Under the pieces are notes generated by a model that saw nothing but the letters and a program-made list of their open reading frames with translations, was not told the origin of the DNA and searched no databases. From positions 1 through 15,629 of the forward strand of contig JAAZNU010000038.1 of assembly GCA_012798135.1 (NCBI GenBank): a DNA stretch of 15,629 bases. The letters are read 5' to 3'. How positions within the stretch are numbered: the first letter of the stretch is position 1; each line of letters opens with the position of its first letter. Positions 1 to 8,374 of this stretch are shown here, piece after piece. This DNA is from Veillonellaceae bacterium. Lineage in GTDB: Bacteria; Bacillota_C; Negativicutes; UBA1444. Position numbers and translations under genes: made by a program.

Positions 1-1485
1 TCCGGTAGCTGCCGCGACCCGAATAACCTCATTCAAATCCACCGCATAGCCGTCGCGGGCCAACAACAGGCGGCCGGTCGGATGGCCGAGCATTGTCAGG
101 TACGGATTTCGCATGGCCGCCACTATGCGCCCGGTCATGGCGGCTTCTGTCATGCCGAAAGAAGAATGGACCGAACCGATGACAAAGTCGAATCCGGCCA
201 GGGTGGCTTCATCGTAATCCAGTGAACCGTCGGGCAAAATATCGCTCTCGATGCCGGCAAAAACCCGAAAGTCCGGCTGCGCCGCGTTAAAGGCGTCGAT
301 TTCCCGCAACTGCTCCGCCACGGCATCGGCTTTAAGCCCGCCGGCATAAAAAGCCGTCCGGCTATGGTCGCTGATCCCCAGATAGCTCCAGCCCCGTTGT
401 CGGGCCGCAGCCACCAACTGCGCCAGCGAATCCCGCCCGTCGGACCTGGTGGTATGAATATGAAAAGCGCCTTGCAACTGTTCTTCCCGGACCAGAACCG
501 GCAACCGGCGCTCGCGGGCGGCCGCTATTTCATCGCCGCCTTCCCGCAGTTCCGGCTCAATGTAGTCCAGATCCAGCAGCCGGTACAAGGCCGCTTCGCC
601 CTCCACCCGCATGATCGAGCCATCCGGCCGTTCCACGCCGTATTCGCTGATTTTGAATCCCTGGTCCCGGGCCAGCCCGCGCAGTTTGATGTGGTGTTCC
701 TTGCTGCCGGTGAAGTGATGCAGGGCGCTGGGATATTCCACCGGCGTCACCAGCCGCACATCCAGATTCAGCCCGTTTTGCAGCGTTACGCTGGTCTTGG
801 TCGGCCCCCGCGCAATCAGCGCCTGTGCCTCCGGCAGCGTCGCGACCGTTTCCATCACCGGGCTTGCCGGATTCGCTCCCACCACAATGTCGATATCGCC
901 GACGGTCTCCTTCCGTCGACGAAGGCTACCGGCCACGGTCGCCGCCGTCACTCCTGGCAGCCGGGCCAGTCTGCCAGCGATCGTTTCGGCCAGCGGCAAC
1001 GCCTCGCTGATCAGAAATCTGCCCTGGAAGCGACGCAACGATTCGATCCCGGCCAGAATTTTTGCCTGGGTCTTAGCGCCGAACCCCGGCAATTCCAGCA
1101 ACCGATTTTCCCGGCAGGCATACTCCAGTTCGCCGATCGACTGGACGTCCAGCTTTTCATATAGCACCCGGGCTTTTTTGGCGCCCAGGCCGGGAATCTT
1201 GACCATTTCGAACAGAACGGCGGGAATTTCGGCTTTCAGATCATCATGGTAGGCAATGTGTCCGGTTTCGAAGAACTCCCGCGTCTTGGCGGCAATGGCC
1301 CGGCCGATGCCCGGAATATCTTCCAGCCTGCCGTCACGCGACAAGGCGGCCGGATCTTCGTCCAGTTGTTCGAAAGTCCGAGCGGCCGTCTCATAGGCAC
1401 GAATCTTAAAGGGGTTATCCCCACGGAGTTCCAGCCACTGGGCGATTTCCAGAAACAACTCCGCCAGCTTTTCCTTGTCTGACAT
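1..1485 (-). CDS. polX: DNA polymerase/3'-5' exonuclease PolX (C-terminus cut by window edge)
   Basis: Bacterial family X DNA polymerase fused to a PHP phosphoesterase; in this family it fills short gaps during base excision repair and trims 3' ends. The 495 visible residues show an N-terminal helix-hairpin-helix region (IPGIGRAIAAK near 57, IPGLGAKKA near 97, LPGFGAKTQ near 132). A nucleotidyltransferase core follows, with GSLRRRKETVGDIDIVV (186-202) carrying catalytic D197 and D199, D242 as the likely third carboxylate, and HHFTGSKEHH (256-265). The PHP domain then begins at FHIHTTRSDG (341-350), with metal ligands H342, H344, H374, E413, H440 and H468. The family usually has about 570 residues, so roughly 75 are missing beyond position 1. 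The ATG at 1485 lies 8 bases after the PBP stop, with a GAGG/AGGCGAG purine stretch upstream. It is the last visible gene of the string. The assignment is secure. Confidence 0.96.
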   Translation of the reverse strand, partial: MSDKEKLAELFLEIAQWLELRGDNPFKIRAYETAARTFEQLDEDPAALSRDGRLEDIPGIGRAIAAKTREFFETGHIAYHDDLKAEIPAVLFEMVKIPGLGAKKARVLYEKLDVQSIGELEYACRENRLLELPGFGAKTQAKILAGIESLRRFQGRFLISEALPLAETIAGRLARLPGVTAATVAGSLRRRKETVGDIDIVVGANPASPVMETVATLPEAQALIARGPTKTSVTLQNGLNLDVRLVTPVEYPSALHHFTGSKEHHIKLRGLARDQGFKISEYGVERPDGSIMRVEGEAALYRLLDLDYIEPELREGGDEIAAARERRLPVLVREEQLQGAFHIHTTRSDGRDSLAQLVAAARQRGWSYLGISDHSRTAFYAGGLKADAVAEQLREIDAFNAAQPDFRVFAGIESDILPDGSLDYDEATLAGFDFVIGSVHSSFGMTEAAMTGRIVAAMRNPYLTMLGHPTGRLLLARDGYAVDLNEVIRVAAATG

Positions 1486-1493
1486 CGTCTCGC

Positions 1494-3461
1494 CTACCTC
1501 GGTTCAAACCGAACCGTGATTTCTGTACCCGGGCTCACCGGCGCCTGTGGCGCCACGCTCTGTCGGACGGCCACACCGCTCCCCTCGGGGATCAGGAATA
1601 GTCCATGCTGTTTCAGGAGTTGGGCCGCTTCCCGGATTGTCCGGCCCCGGACATCCGGCATCGGCATTTTCCCTGTCGGGGTTGGCGCCGGCGCAGGCGG
1701 TTGCGGCGCCGGTTGCCTGAGCGCAGCCGGCTGCGCCGGCTTGGGCGGCTGAAACGCCGCTGGTGGTTGCGATGGGCGGATTCCCAAAATCCTGACGATT
1801 TGCGTCATTGCTTCCGCAAATACCGGCGCGGCGACTTCCCCGCCGTAATATAGTCCCCGAGGGCTGTCAATAGCCACCAGGGCCGCCAACTGGATGTCAT
1901 CCAGCGGACCGAACCCAACAAAAGAAGCAATATAACGGCCCGGATCATAACCGGCCCCATTGTCCCGCAACCGCTCTGCGGTGCCGGTCTTGCCGGCGAA
2001 ACGATAACCTTCGACCCGCGCCCGTTTGCCACCGCCGTCGGTCACAACCTTTTCCATCAGTCCGACTACTTCGTGGGCGACTTCCGTAGAAACCGGCTGG
2101 CGAACAACCTGCGGCGAGGAATAACTGACCAGCAGGCCGTCGCTGTCCCGAATCTCCTTGATAATGTGGGGTTTCAACAGTTTTCCGTCATTGGCCAGCG
2201 AACATACCGCCGTCAACAGTTGCAGCGGCGTGACGGCGACAGCCTGGCCGATCCCCATCGTGGCCACGTCGGCGGGCTGCATGGAGTCCAGACTGAGCAA
2301 AATTCCTTCTTCCTCTCCCGGCAGCTCAACCCCTGTCGCCTTACCGAGCCCAAAGTTTTCGGCATAGTGCAGCATCCGTTTTCCGCCCATGCGTTGGGCG
2401 ACGGCGGCAAATCCGGTATTGATCGAGTATTTGACGAAATCGGCGAACGGCATGGCTCCGTAACTGCCGCCGTCCCAGTTCTGAATCACCCGGCCGCCGA
2501 CGTCGATGGCGCCGGTGTCATTAAATATTTCCTGGGCCGTGACCACTTTTTCCTGAAAAGCGGCCGCCGTCACCAGTGATTTGAACGTTGATCCCGGCTC
2601 GTAAATGCTGGCGATCGCCCGGTTGCGCCAATCCTGTTCCCGAAACCGGAAAAAAGTATTGGGATTGAAGGAGGGGCGGCTGGCCATGGCCAAGATTTCC
2701 CCCGTTTTGGGGTTCATCACGATCATGGTCGCACCTTGCGCCTGCGTCCGTTGCATGGCCCGGTCCAGAGCCTGTTCCACGGCGAATTGGACCGCACTGT
2801 CGATCGTCAGGTAGATGGATTGGCCGGCTTTCGGTTTTTGAAAGGCGAAAATGGATTTAAAGATCGGCGTTCCCTTGCTGTCGGTGTCCAAAATCTGTTT
2901 GTGCGTCTGACCCCGGATCACCGCATCCATCGCCATCTCGATCCCGGCCAGGCCTTTGTCGTCGGTCCCCACGAACCCAAGAACATGCGCCGCCAGCATA
3001 TCGTTGGGATAAACGCGCCGGCTTTCCTCCAGAAAATTCAGTCCATGGATCTTGTCACGTTCGATGAACGCCGCGATCCGCTGATATTCCGGCGGCTCCA
3101 GCGTCCGTTTCAACCAGATGAAAGCGCCTTTAACCTTGAGACGGTCCCGCAGGACATTCTCGTCCATTTTTAACAACGGGGCCAGTTTTTTGGCCAAGCC
3201 ATCCGGATCCTTCACTTCCCGGGGATTGGCATACAGCGACTTGGCCATGTGGCTGATGGCCAGTTCCTTGCCGCCGCGGTCGTAAATCGCGCCGCGGGGG
3301 GTTTTCAGGCTGCGGCTTTCCTGCAATTGTTCCCGGGCCCGTTCCGACCAGGTTCCGCCGTCAACCAGCTGAACCCAGGCCAGACGGACGACCAGAACAA
3401 CCAACAGGCCCAGCATCAGCAGACAGAGTTTCTTAAATTTTTTTGTAGACGGCAAATGCAT
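1494..3461 (-). CDS. Class B penicillin-binding protein (PBP2/SpoVD-FtsI type) with one PASTA domain
   Basis: Membrane-anchored peptidoglycan D,D-transpeptidase of 655 residues. A short basic cytoplasmic tail and one membrane helix (about 11-30) come first, then the PBP dimerisation domain (about 48-200). The transpeptidase domain (about 215-555) carries the catalytic serine motif STFK (291-294), SIN (346-348) and KTG (491-493). A Pro/Ala/Gln-rich linker (564-597) leads to a single PASTA domain (about 600-655, MPDVRGRTIREAAQLLK). All active-site motifs are intact. One terminal PASTA domain is typical of SpoVD-like and some FtsI proteins, so the role could be septal or sporulation wall synthesis; the sequence alone does not decide. 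An open frame runs back to 3590, but that part lies inside mutY. I chose the ATG at 3461, just before the basic tail and helix. A TTG at 3470, behind GGGAAAGG at 3483-3490, is an alternative. The nearby SEDS gene is a plausible partner. Confidence 0.93.
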   Translation of the reverse strand: MHLPSTKKFKKLCLLMLGLLVVLVVRLAWVQLVDGGTWSERAREQLQESRSLKTPRGAIYDRGGKELAISHMAKSLYANPREVKDPDGLAKKLAPLLKMDENVLRDRLKVKGAFIWLKRTLEPPEYQRIAAFIERDKIHGLNFLEESRRVYPNDMLAAHVLGFVGTDDKGLAGIEMAMDAVIRGQTHKQILDTDSKGTPIFKSIFAFQKPKAGQSIYLTIDSAVQFAVEQALDRAMQRTQAQGATMIVMNPKTGEILAMASRPSFNPNTFFRFREQDWRNRAIASIYEPGSTFKSLVTAAAFQEKVVTAQEIFNDTGAIDVGGRVIQNWDGGSYGAMPFADFVKYSINTGFAAVAQRMGGKRMLHYAENFGLGKATGVELPGEEEGILLSLDSMQPADVATMGIGQAVAVTPLQLLTAVCSLANDGKLLKPHIIKEIRDSDGLLVSYSSPQVVRQPVSTEVAHEVVGLMEKVVTDGGGKRARVEGYRFAGKTGTAERLRDNGAGYDPGRYIASFVGFGPLDDIQLAALVAIDSPRGLYYGGEVAAPVFAEAMTQIVRILGIRPSQPPAAFQPPKPAQPAALRQPAPQPPAPAPTPTGKMPMPDVRGRTIREAAQLLKQHGLFLIPEGSGVAVRQSVAPQAPVSPGTEITVRFEPR

Positions 3462-3475
3462 ACCCGACAAAATTC

Positions 3476-4582
3476 TTACATACCTTTCCCAACAATTTGC
3501 TGAGCCAGTTCCTGGTCCAGCCAGGCGGCGATTTTTCGATGCGGCCCGGCCCAGGTCAGCGAAGCGATCCGCTCCCGGTCCAGCCAGCAACCGGCCTCAT
3601 CAGCGCCGAGAAGCGCCCGGCGACCGCCCTGGCAGAAAAATGTCCGCATCTGCCATTGGCGGTGACTGAAGATATGCGTCAGCGGCCGCCATTCCGCCTG
3701 CACTGAAATATCCTGCCCCAATTCATGGAAGCGTTCTTGCAGCAGTTGTTCCACATCGCCTAACGCCGCCGGCGCATCCGGGCTTTCCACGGATGGAAAT
3801 TCCCACATGCCGGCAAGCAGTCCGCGAGGCGGCCGTTGCATTGCCAGCACCCGGCCATCCCTCACCAACAGGCCGGTAAGCACATGCACGGTTCGGGGCG
3901 GCGCCGGTGTTTTGCGAATCGGCAGAGCGTCCTGTGCGTTCTCTAGCCTGGCCGCGCAGTGGATCTGCCAGGGACAGGCGTCACAGCGGGGATTGCGTGG
4001 AATACATACCAAGGCGCCCAGTTCCATTAAGGCCTGCGTCACATCCCCGCAGCGGGAGATTCCAGCCATCATTTCCCGCACCGCCGTTTCAATCCGCCGC
4101 TTCACCGGCAACCGGTCGACCGGCTCACGGATGCATAAAAGCCGGCTGAACACACGCAGAACATTGCCGTCGACAGCCGGTTCCGGCTTATTGTGAGCGA
4201 TACTGAGAATTGCGCCGGCAGTGTAGGGGCCGATTCCCGGCAATGCGCCTATCTCGGCGCGGGAATCCGGCAGGTGGCCGCCATAGCGGGCCTGCACTTC
4301 CCTCACGCCTTGTTGCAAATGGCGCACCCGGGAATAATAGCCCAGCCCTTGCCAGACCGACAGCAGTTCCTCCGACGTCGCCGTCGCCAAGGAACGCATG
4401 TCCGGAAAGCGTTCCAGAAATCGCCGATAGTAGGGAATCACTGCTTCTACCCGGGTTTGTTGAAGCATCACTTCCGATACCCAGATCCGGTAGGGATCGG
4501 TCTCCGTCCGCCACGGCAGCTCCCGCCGGTTCCGGTCATACCATTCCAGCAGACGAGCGGTCAGTTCTGCGTAATCCATCAT
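3476..4582 (-). CDS. mutY: A/G-specific adenine glycosylase MutY
   Basis: Base excision repair glycosylase that removes adenine mispaired with 8-oxoguanine; 368 residues, normal for the family. The N-terminal catalytic domain has SEVMLQQT with catalytic E37, the helix-hairpin-helix LPGIGPYTAGAI (114-125) and the catalytic aspartate D138 in AVDGNV. A [4Fe-4S] loop uses C193, C200, C203 and C209 with the classical 6-2-5 spacing. The C-terminal NUDIX-like domain (about 230-360) keeps the FSH loop (F305-S306-H307), which in the Geobacillus enzyme recognises 8-oxoG, so the protein looks fully functional. Its ATG at 4582 directly follows the ftsW stop codon with no spacer and no clear Shine-Dalgarno sequence, so translation is probably coupled; a second ATG at 4579 is possible. 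The stop lies 14 bases before the PBP start. Confidence 0.97.
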   Translation of the reverse strand: MMDYAELTARLLEWYDRNRRELPWRTETDPYRIWVSEVMLQQTRVEAVIPYYRRFLERFPDMRSLATATSEELLSVWQGLGYYSRVRHLQQGVREVQARYGGHLPDSRAEIGALPGIGPYTAGAILSIAHNKPEPAVDGNVLRVFSRLLCIREPVDRLPVKRRIETAVREMMAGISRCGDVTQALMELGALVCIPRNPRCDACPWQIHCAARLENAQDALPIRKTPAPPRTVHVLTGLLVRDGRVLAMQRPPRGLLAGMWEFPSVESPDAPAALGDVEQLLQERFHELGQDISVQAEWRPLTHIFSHRQWQMRTFFCQGGRRALLGADEAGCWLDRERIASLTWAGPHRKIAAWLDQELAQQIVGKGM

Positions 4583-5800
4583 TCAGCGACCATGCCGGGC
4601 CAGCCGCTCCGACAGGCGTTGTTTGGGACGAAAAGAAGTTTCCGTGGCCGGGCGGGCGCTTTCCGTGCGGCCGCGCCGGGCGGATTCCACCGCCACGCTG
4701 AATAAAAAACCCATGGCCCAGATGTTGACGATCAGCGCGGACCCCCCATAACTAAAAAAAGGCATCGGCACGCCGGTAACCGGCAACAGGCTGAGCACCA
4801 TGGCAATATTGCCGATGGCCTGTCCCACAATCATAAAAATAATGCCAATGGCCAGGATGCGGCCGCGACCATCATTGGATTCCAACGCGATCCGGATGCC
4901 GTAGCAGGTCAGCGCGCCGATCAGCAGCAACACGATCACCGCGCCGACAAAGCCGGTCTCCTGCGCCCAAATGGCAAAGGCGAAGTCCGTGTGGGCCTCC
5001 GGCAGATAGTAGAACTTGCTGGCGCCCATACCCAGGCCTGTTCCCTTGAGCCCGCCCGAGCCAATGGCCAGCAGCGACTGCAACGGTTGATAGCCGCTGG
5101 TCTGCGAATATCCTTCGGGATTGACCCAAGCCAAAATTCGCTCGGCCCGGTAGGCGGCCCTGGAAATCAGCAATCCGACGCCGCCGCCGCCGATAATTCC
5201 CAGAGCAAACCATTCGCGCCGGGGAATCCCCGCCACCAGATACGGCACCAGACACATGGCAAAAATAATCATGCCGGTTCCCATGTCCGGCTGGATAATC
5301 ACCAGCGCGGCCAAAGCGGCGGTGATCAGGATCGGATAGGAGAACAGGGAAACCGCCCGCCGGTCCAGCCGCGGACCGATGTAGGCGGCAGCCGCCAAAA
5401 CCCCGACCAGTTTGGCCGGTTCGGACGGCTGGAATGTGGTAAATGTGCCGATGGCCAGCCAACGGCGGGCGCCATTCGCTTCCACGCCGATGAAGAAAAC
5501 GGCGATCAGCAGGGCCATGGTCAGCACTGTCCAAAGCGAAATTCGTTTCAAAAACCAGGAGTAGCCCTGGCGAATGATAAAGGCCATGCCGGCCAGGCCA
5601 ATCAGGGCGGCCGCCAGATGCCGCTTCAGAAAATACAGGCTGTCCCCGAGCAACTGCGACCCCAGGACAAAACTGGCGCTAAAAACATTGATCGTGCCCA
5701 CCAGAAACAACAGGATGGTCACAAAGCCCAAGCCCTCCAACGGACTGGCCCAAATTCGCATCCCGAAACCGCCGCGTGATCTTTCCTCTGCGTCAGGCAT
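4583..5800 (-). CDS. ftsW: SEDS-family peptidoglycan glycosyltransferase (FtsW/SpoVE-like)
   Basis: Polytopic membrane glycosyltransferase that polymerises lipid II, normally working with a cognate class B PBP; 405 residues, normal size. About ten hydrophobic segments lie between residues 20 and 372. SEDS signatures present are QPSEPAKL (124-131), QPDMGTG (170-176), LPEAHTDFAFAIWAQETG (266-283) with D272 as the presumed catalytic aspartate, and PVTGVPMPFFSYGGSA (340-355). The GVPMPFFSYGGSA form fits FtsW/SpoVE better than RodA, but both are related. I chose the ATG at 5800, which overlaps the trmB stop by 8 bases and has GGGGGAGG 9 bases upstream; the longer frame from 5839 would sit deep inside trmB. 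A class B PBP lies one gene downstream. Whether this serves division or sporulation is not settled by the sequence. Confidence 0.93.
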   Translation of the reverse strand: MPDAEERSRGGFGMRIWASPLEGLGFVTILLFLVGTINVFSASFVLGSQLLGDSLYFLKRHLAAALIGLAGMAFIIRQGYSWFLKRISLWTVLTMALLIAVFFIGVEANGARRWLAIGTFTTFQPSEPAKLVGVLAAAAYIGPRLDRRAVSLFSYPILITAALAALVIIQPDMGTGMIIFAMCLVPYLVAGIPRREWFALGIIGGGGVGLLISRAAYRAERILAWVNPEGYSQTSGYQPLQSLLAIGSGGLKGTGLGMGASKFYYLPEAHTDFAFAIWAQETGFVGAVIVLLLIGALTCYGIRIALESNDGRGRILAIGIIFMIVGQAIGNIAMVLSLLPVTGVPMPFFSYGGSALIVNIWAMGFLFSVAVESARRGRTESARPATETSFRPKQRLSERLARHGR

Positions 5801-6470
5801 CGGTTGGCGCCTCCCCCGAATCGACAAAGCGGGCTTCACAATAATGGATGGGAAGTCCGGCCGCGTAAAACTTCATTTCGTATTCCGTCATCACGGAAGA
5901 AAGGTTGGCGCCCTCTGCATGGAGATTGCGGGAAACGTGCAACAATTCCATGCCGGACGCCACGAAGGAGGCCAGGGAATATTCAAACAGTTCCGGGTTG
6001 TCGGTTTTAAAACACAGGGTCCCGGTCGGTCCCAGAATTTGCCGATATCGCCGCAAAAAATCCGGATGGGTCAGCCGCCGCTTTTCATGCCGGCTTTTCG
6101 GCCAAGGATCGCAAAAATGGATGTATATCCCGTCGACTTCCGCCGGGGCGAACATTCGGTCCAGCCACTGCACGTCTCCCAGAATGAACTTCAGGTTTGT
6201 CAGCTCCAGTTCCCTGGTTTTGCGAACGGCCTGAATCAACACGTCCGGTTCCTTTTCCAGACCGACAAAACAACTTTCGGAATGTTGTCGGGCCATTTCC
6301 TGCAAAAATCGTCCTTTGCCGGTTCCCAGTTCCAAAAACAGCGGCCCGGAAACGGAGAAATGCTGTTTCCAGGTTCCGCGGCCGCAACAATTCTCATCGG
6401 CGATTACCACCAGTTCGGGAATTTGGCCCAAAACTTCCGCCACTCCCGGTCTTCTTCGCAACCGTCCCAT
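5793..6470 (-). CDS. trmB: tRNA (guanine-46-N7)-methyltransferase TrmB
   Basis: SAM-dependent enzyme that forms m7G at position 46 in the tRNA variable loop; 225 residues, normal for the family. It opens with the typical basic MGRLRRRPG stretch. The SAM-binding glycine motif is LELGTGKGRFL (46-56), with acidic E72 in GLEKEPD. The family signature HFCDPWPKSRHEKRRL (118-133), KTDNPELFEYS (155-165) and TEYEMKF (195-201) are all present and match the substrate-binding residues of TrmB. The ATG at 6470 is 14 bases after the regulator stop, with AGGTG about 11 bases upstream. The end overlaps ftsW by 8 bases, which suggests coupled translation. Nothing looks degenerate. Confidence 0.97.
   Translation of the reverse strand: MGRLRRRPGVAEVLGQIPELVVIADENCCGRGTWKQHFSVSGPLFLELGTGKGRFLQEMARQHSESCFVGLEKEPDVLIQAVRKTRELELTNLKFILGDVQWLDRMFAPAEVDGIYIHFCDPWPKSRHEKRRLTHPDFLRRYRQILGPTGTLCFKTDNPELFEYSLASFVASGMELLHVSRNLHAEGANLSSVMTEYEMKFYAAGLPIHYCEARFVDSGEAPTDA
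5810..5817 (-). promoter_or_regulatory. Ribosome binding site deciding the ftsW start
   Basis: GGGGGAGG on the minus strand, 9 bases before the ATG at 5800 and inside the 3' end of trmB. It supports the internal ATG over the upstream in-frame ATG at 5839. Confidence 0.75.
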
Positions 6471-6484
6471 CGGGAGGAAAACAC

Positions 6485-8374
6485 CTACTTTCGATTTCTC
6501 TCCAGCCCATATTTCTCCAAATATCGGTATAACGTAACCCGGCTAACCTCCAGGTTTGACGCCAGCCGGCTGATGTTGCCGCCGCAGGCTTTCCAGGCGT
6601 CAACAAATGCACTCCGGTCCCGTTTCCAGGCTTTGCCCCAACCACTGCCGCCCGGCAGCACCAAATCCGTCGGTTGGATCACAGCGCCGTGCGCATGGAA
6701 AAACCCCTGTTCCAGCACTCCCTGCAGTTGTTTGACGTTGCCGGGCCAGTCATGGTTCATCAGCAGATTTACGGCCATCGGCGACAGTTGCTTGCGTTCA
6801 CCGGGATGCTGCAGAGACAATTCCTTCAGAATGTCCTCGGCGATCAGCGGAATATCCGTCTGGCGGTGCCGCAGGGAAGGCGTCCGAATCACTGCCTGGG
6901 CGATCAGATAATACAGGTCCTCGGAAAACAATTCTTTCGCAACCAGTCGTTTCGGGTCGACATCCGCCGCGGCGATAACCCGGACCTCTTTTTCCCGCTT
7001 CAAAGCCGCCGCCAGTTCGTCGCCCAACGCAACCGGCATTTTGTCGATTTCATCGATAAACAGGGTGCCGCCCCGGGCCAATTCGATCTTTCCCGGCACA
7101 TTGGAATCGCCGGCGGTCGCCACCCGGCCGAACAACTCCGACGGCAGCAAGTCGGCGGGAGTATCGCCGCAACGCACGGTAATCAAAGGCCCTGCGGCAT
7201 GAGGGCTGGCCTGGTGAATGCCATGGGCGAGACGTTGCTTGCCGGTGCCCGGTTCGCCCAAAATCAACAAATGATCGAGGTGGCGGGCGCAACGGGCCGC
7301 CTTGTCCTTCATGGCCGAAAATCTCGGTGCTTCGCCCACCAGGCTGGACAGGCTGTACCGCGCCTTGTATTGGGACGCATATGCCAACAACGTCTTCATG
7401 TCTTCGATCGGCGTGGAAATCACCGTCGCGCTGGCAACAAACTCGTCCGTCTGGTCCGGCCAGACACTGGCAATATCCTCATAGGTTTTCCCGCCAATAA
7501 TCCAGACCAGTTCCCGGTTGAAGGAAGGAACGCCCAAAAACGCCCGCGGGATTTGCGTATGCCCGTAATTCAGGACCGTTTCGTTCAAATTCAGGCGATG
7601 CTCCATGCTGTGGCTGCGCTTCATACCCCTAATCAACCGCTCGTTGCCCAGTCGATTCGCATACAGGACTTCGCCGGCGGGGTCGACCTGATATATCGCC
7701 ATCGGCACTTTATCCAGCAACGACTCCCGCCCGGTCAGCTGTTCTTCCAGTGTCAGCGTCTGTTCCAACAGATGTTTCACCGACAGTAGCAATGCCATCA
7801 ACCCGTCCATGGATAACCGCTGTTTTTCGGTTCCGTCCATGACTACCATGGTGACCAGATAGCGAATTTTATCGTCGACAATGATCGGCGCTGTGGCCGC
7901 ATCGGAATCATGGCAATCCTCGATCCATATCTCCGGGCCGAACAAAACGAACGGCGTCCGATGCGCCGCTGCAATACCGACGCTCGATGCGCCGATATCC
8001 CGCTCCGCCAGACGCGCCCCTTCCAGTTCGCCGGGAGTCCGCTGATAAAAAGACATGGTATAGCTTTTCAGCACATAGCTCTCGTCATCCAGCAGCAAAA
8101 TGCTGATATTGTTCCGGCTGAGAAACTCCCGGATGCTGTCATAAAACGCGTCCAACTGCCGGATCACTGCATGGGCCGCCGCGAGCCGCTCTCCCCGTTC
8201 GGCTTCGGTCAGACGAACAAAGGGACCGAAATTTTTGGCCGGCACTCCCAGACTGCGACTTTTTTGCCAGGCCTCGCCCACCCACGGATGAACATTGGGG
8301 TCGAGGATTCCCTGCGCCATGAATTTCTGGTAATACGTTCGCAATTTTTCCCGGTTTCGTTGTTCGCGGATCAT
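6485..8374 (-). CDS. GAF-PAS-AAA-Fis regulator, AcoR/DhaR-like, with degenerate AAA+ module
   Basis: Transcription regulator of 629 residues with the layout of a sigma-54 enhancer-binding protein. An AcoR-like lead (VHPWVGEAWQKSRSLGV, 28-44) precedes a GAF domain (about 70-205), a PAS domain (about 215-325), an AAA+ domain (about 343-575) and a Fis-type helix-turn-helix (GGNISRLASNLEVSRVTLYR, 598-617). Walker A (GEPGTGKQ, 373-380) and Walker B (GGTLFIDEI, 435-443) remain. The GAFTGA loop expected after ELFG (413-416) is absent, both arginine-finger positions are replaced (FSEDLYYL, 483-490), sensor I reads AAAD (468-471) and sensor II reads PGNVKQ (544-549). It is therefore probably not a working sigma-54 activator and may act on sigma-70-type promoters, as TyrR does; this is inference. 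The ATG at 8374 has AGGGGGTG close upstream. It may be the first gene of the string down to polX. Its ligand and target are unknown. Confidence 0.9.
   Translation of the reverse strand: MIREQRNREKLRTYYQKFMAQGILDPNVHPWVGEAWQKSRSLGVPAKNFGPFVRLTEAERGERLAAAHAVIRQLDAFYDSIREFLSRNNISILLLDDESYVLKSYTMSFYQRTPGELEGARLAERDIGASSVGIAAAHRTPFVLFGPEIWIEDCHDSDAATAPIIVDDKIRYLVTMVVMDGTEKQRLSMDGLMALLLSVKHLLEQTLTLEEQLTGRESLLDKVPMAIYQVDPAGEVLYANRLGNERLIRGMKRSHSMEHRLNLNETVLNYGHTQIPRAFLGVPSFNRELVWIIGGKTYEDIASVWPDQTDEFVASATVISTPIEDMKTLLAYASQYKARYSLSSLVGEAPRFSAMKDKAARCARHLDHLLILGEPGTGKQRLAHGIHQASPHAAGPLITVRCGDTPADLLPSELFGRVATAGDSNVPGKIELARGGTLFIDEIDKMPVALGDELAAALKREKEVRVIAAADVDPKRLVAKELFSEDLYYLIAQAVIRTPSLRHRQTDIPLIAEDILKELSLQHPGERKQLSPMAVNLLMNHDWPGNVKQLQGVLEQGFFHAHGAVIQPTDLVLPGGSGWGKAWKRDRSAFVDAWKACGGNISRLASNLEVSRVTLYRYLEKYGLERNRK

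Noticed and set aside
364..1252. Open + strand frames over the first 1.3 kb
   Set aside because: The minus strand here encodes PolX continuously with all motifs; the + frames are low-complexity shadows.
1680..1770. GC-rich repetitive-looking stretch as a DNA repeat
   Set aside because: It encodes the Pro/Ala/Gln linker before the PASTA domain of the PBP; the repetition is due to the amino-acid bias and not to a DNA repeat array.
3462..3590. N-terminal extension of the PBP back to an ATG at 3590
   Set aside because: It lies inside the mutY coding sequence, adds 43 residues unlike PBP tails, and the basic tail plus membrane helix begins right after the ATG at 3461.
5574..6911. Long open + strand frame of 445 codons
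   Set aside because: It runs antisense to trmB and parts of ftsW and the regulator, all of which have clear family motifs; the translated text has no recognisable motif and no ribosome binding site.
6674..7789. Open + strand frame of 371 codons
   Set aside because: Antisense to the AAA+ and PAS parts of the regulator; a shadow of GC-biased third positions.
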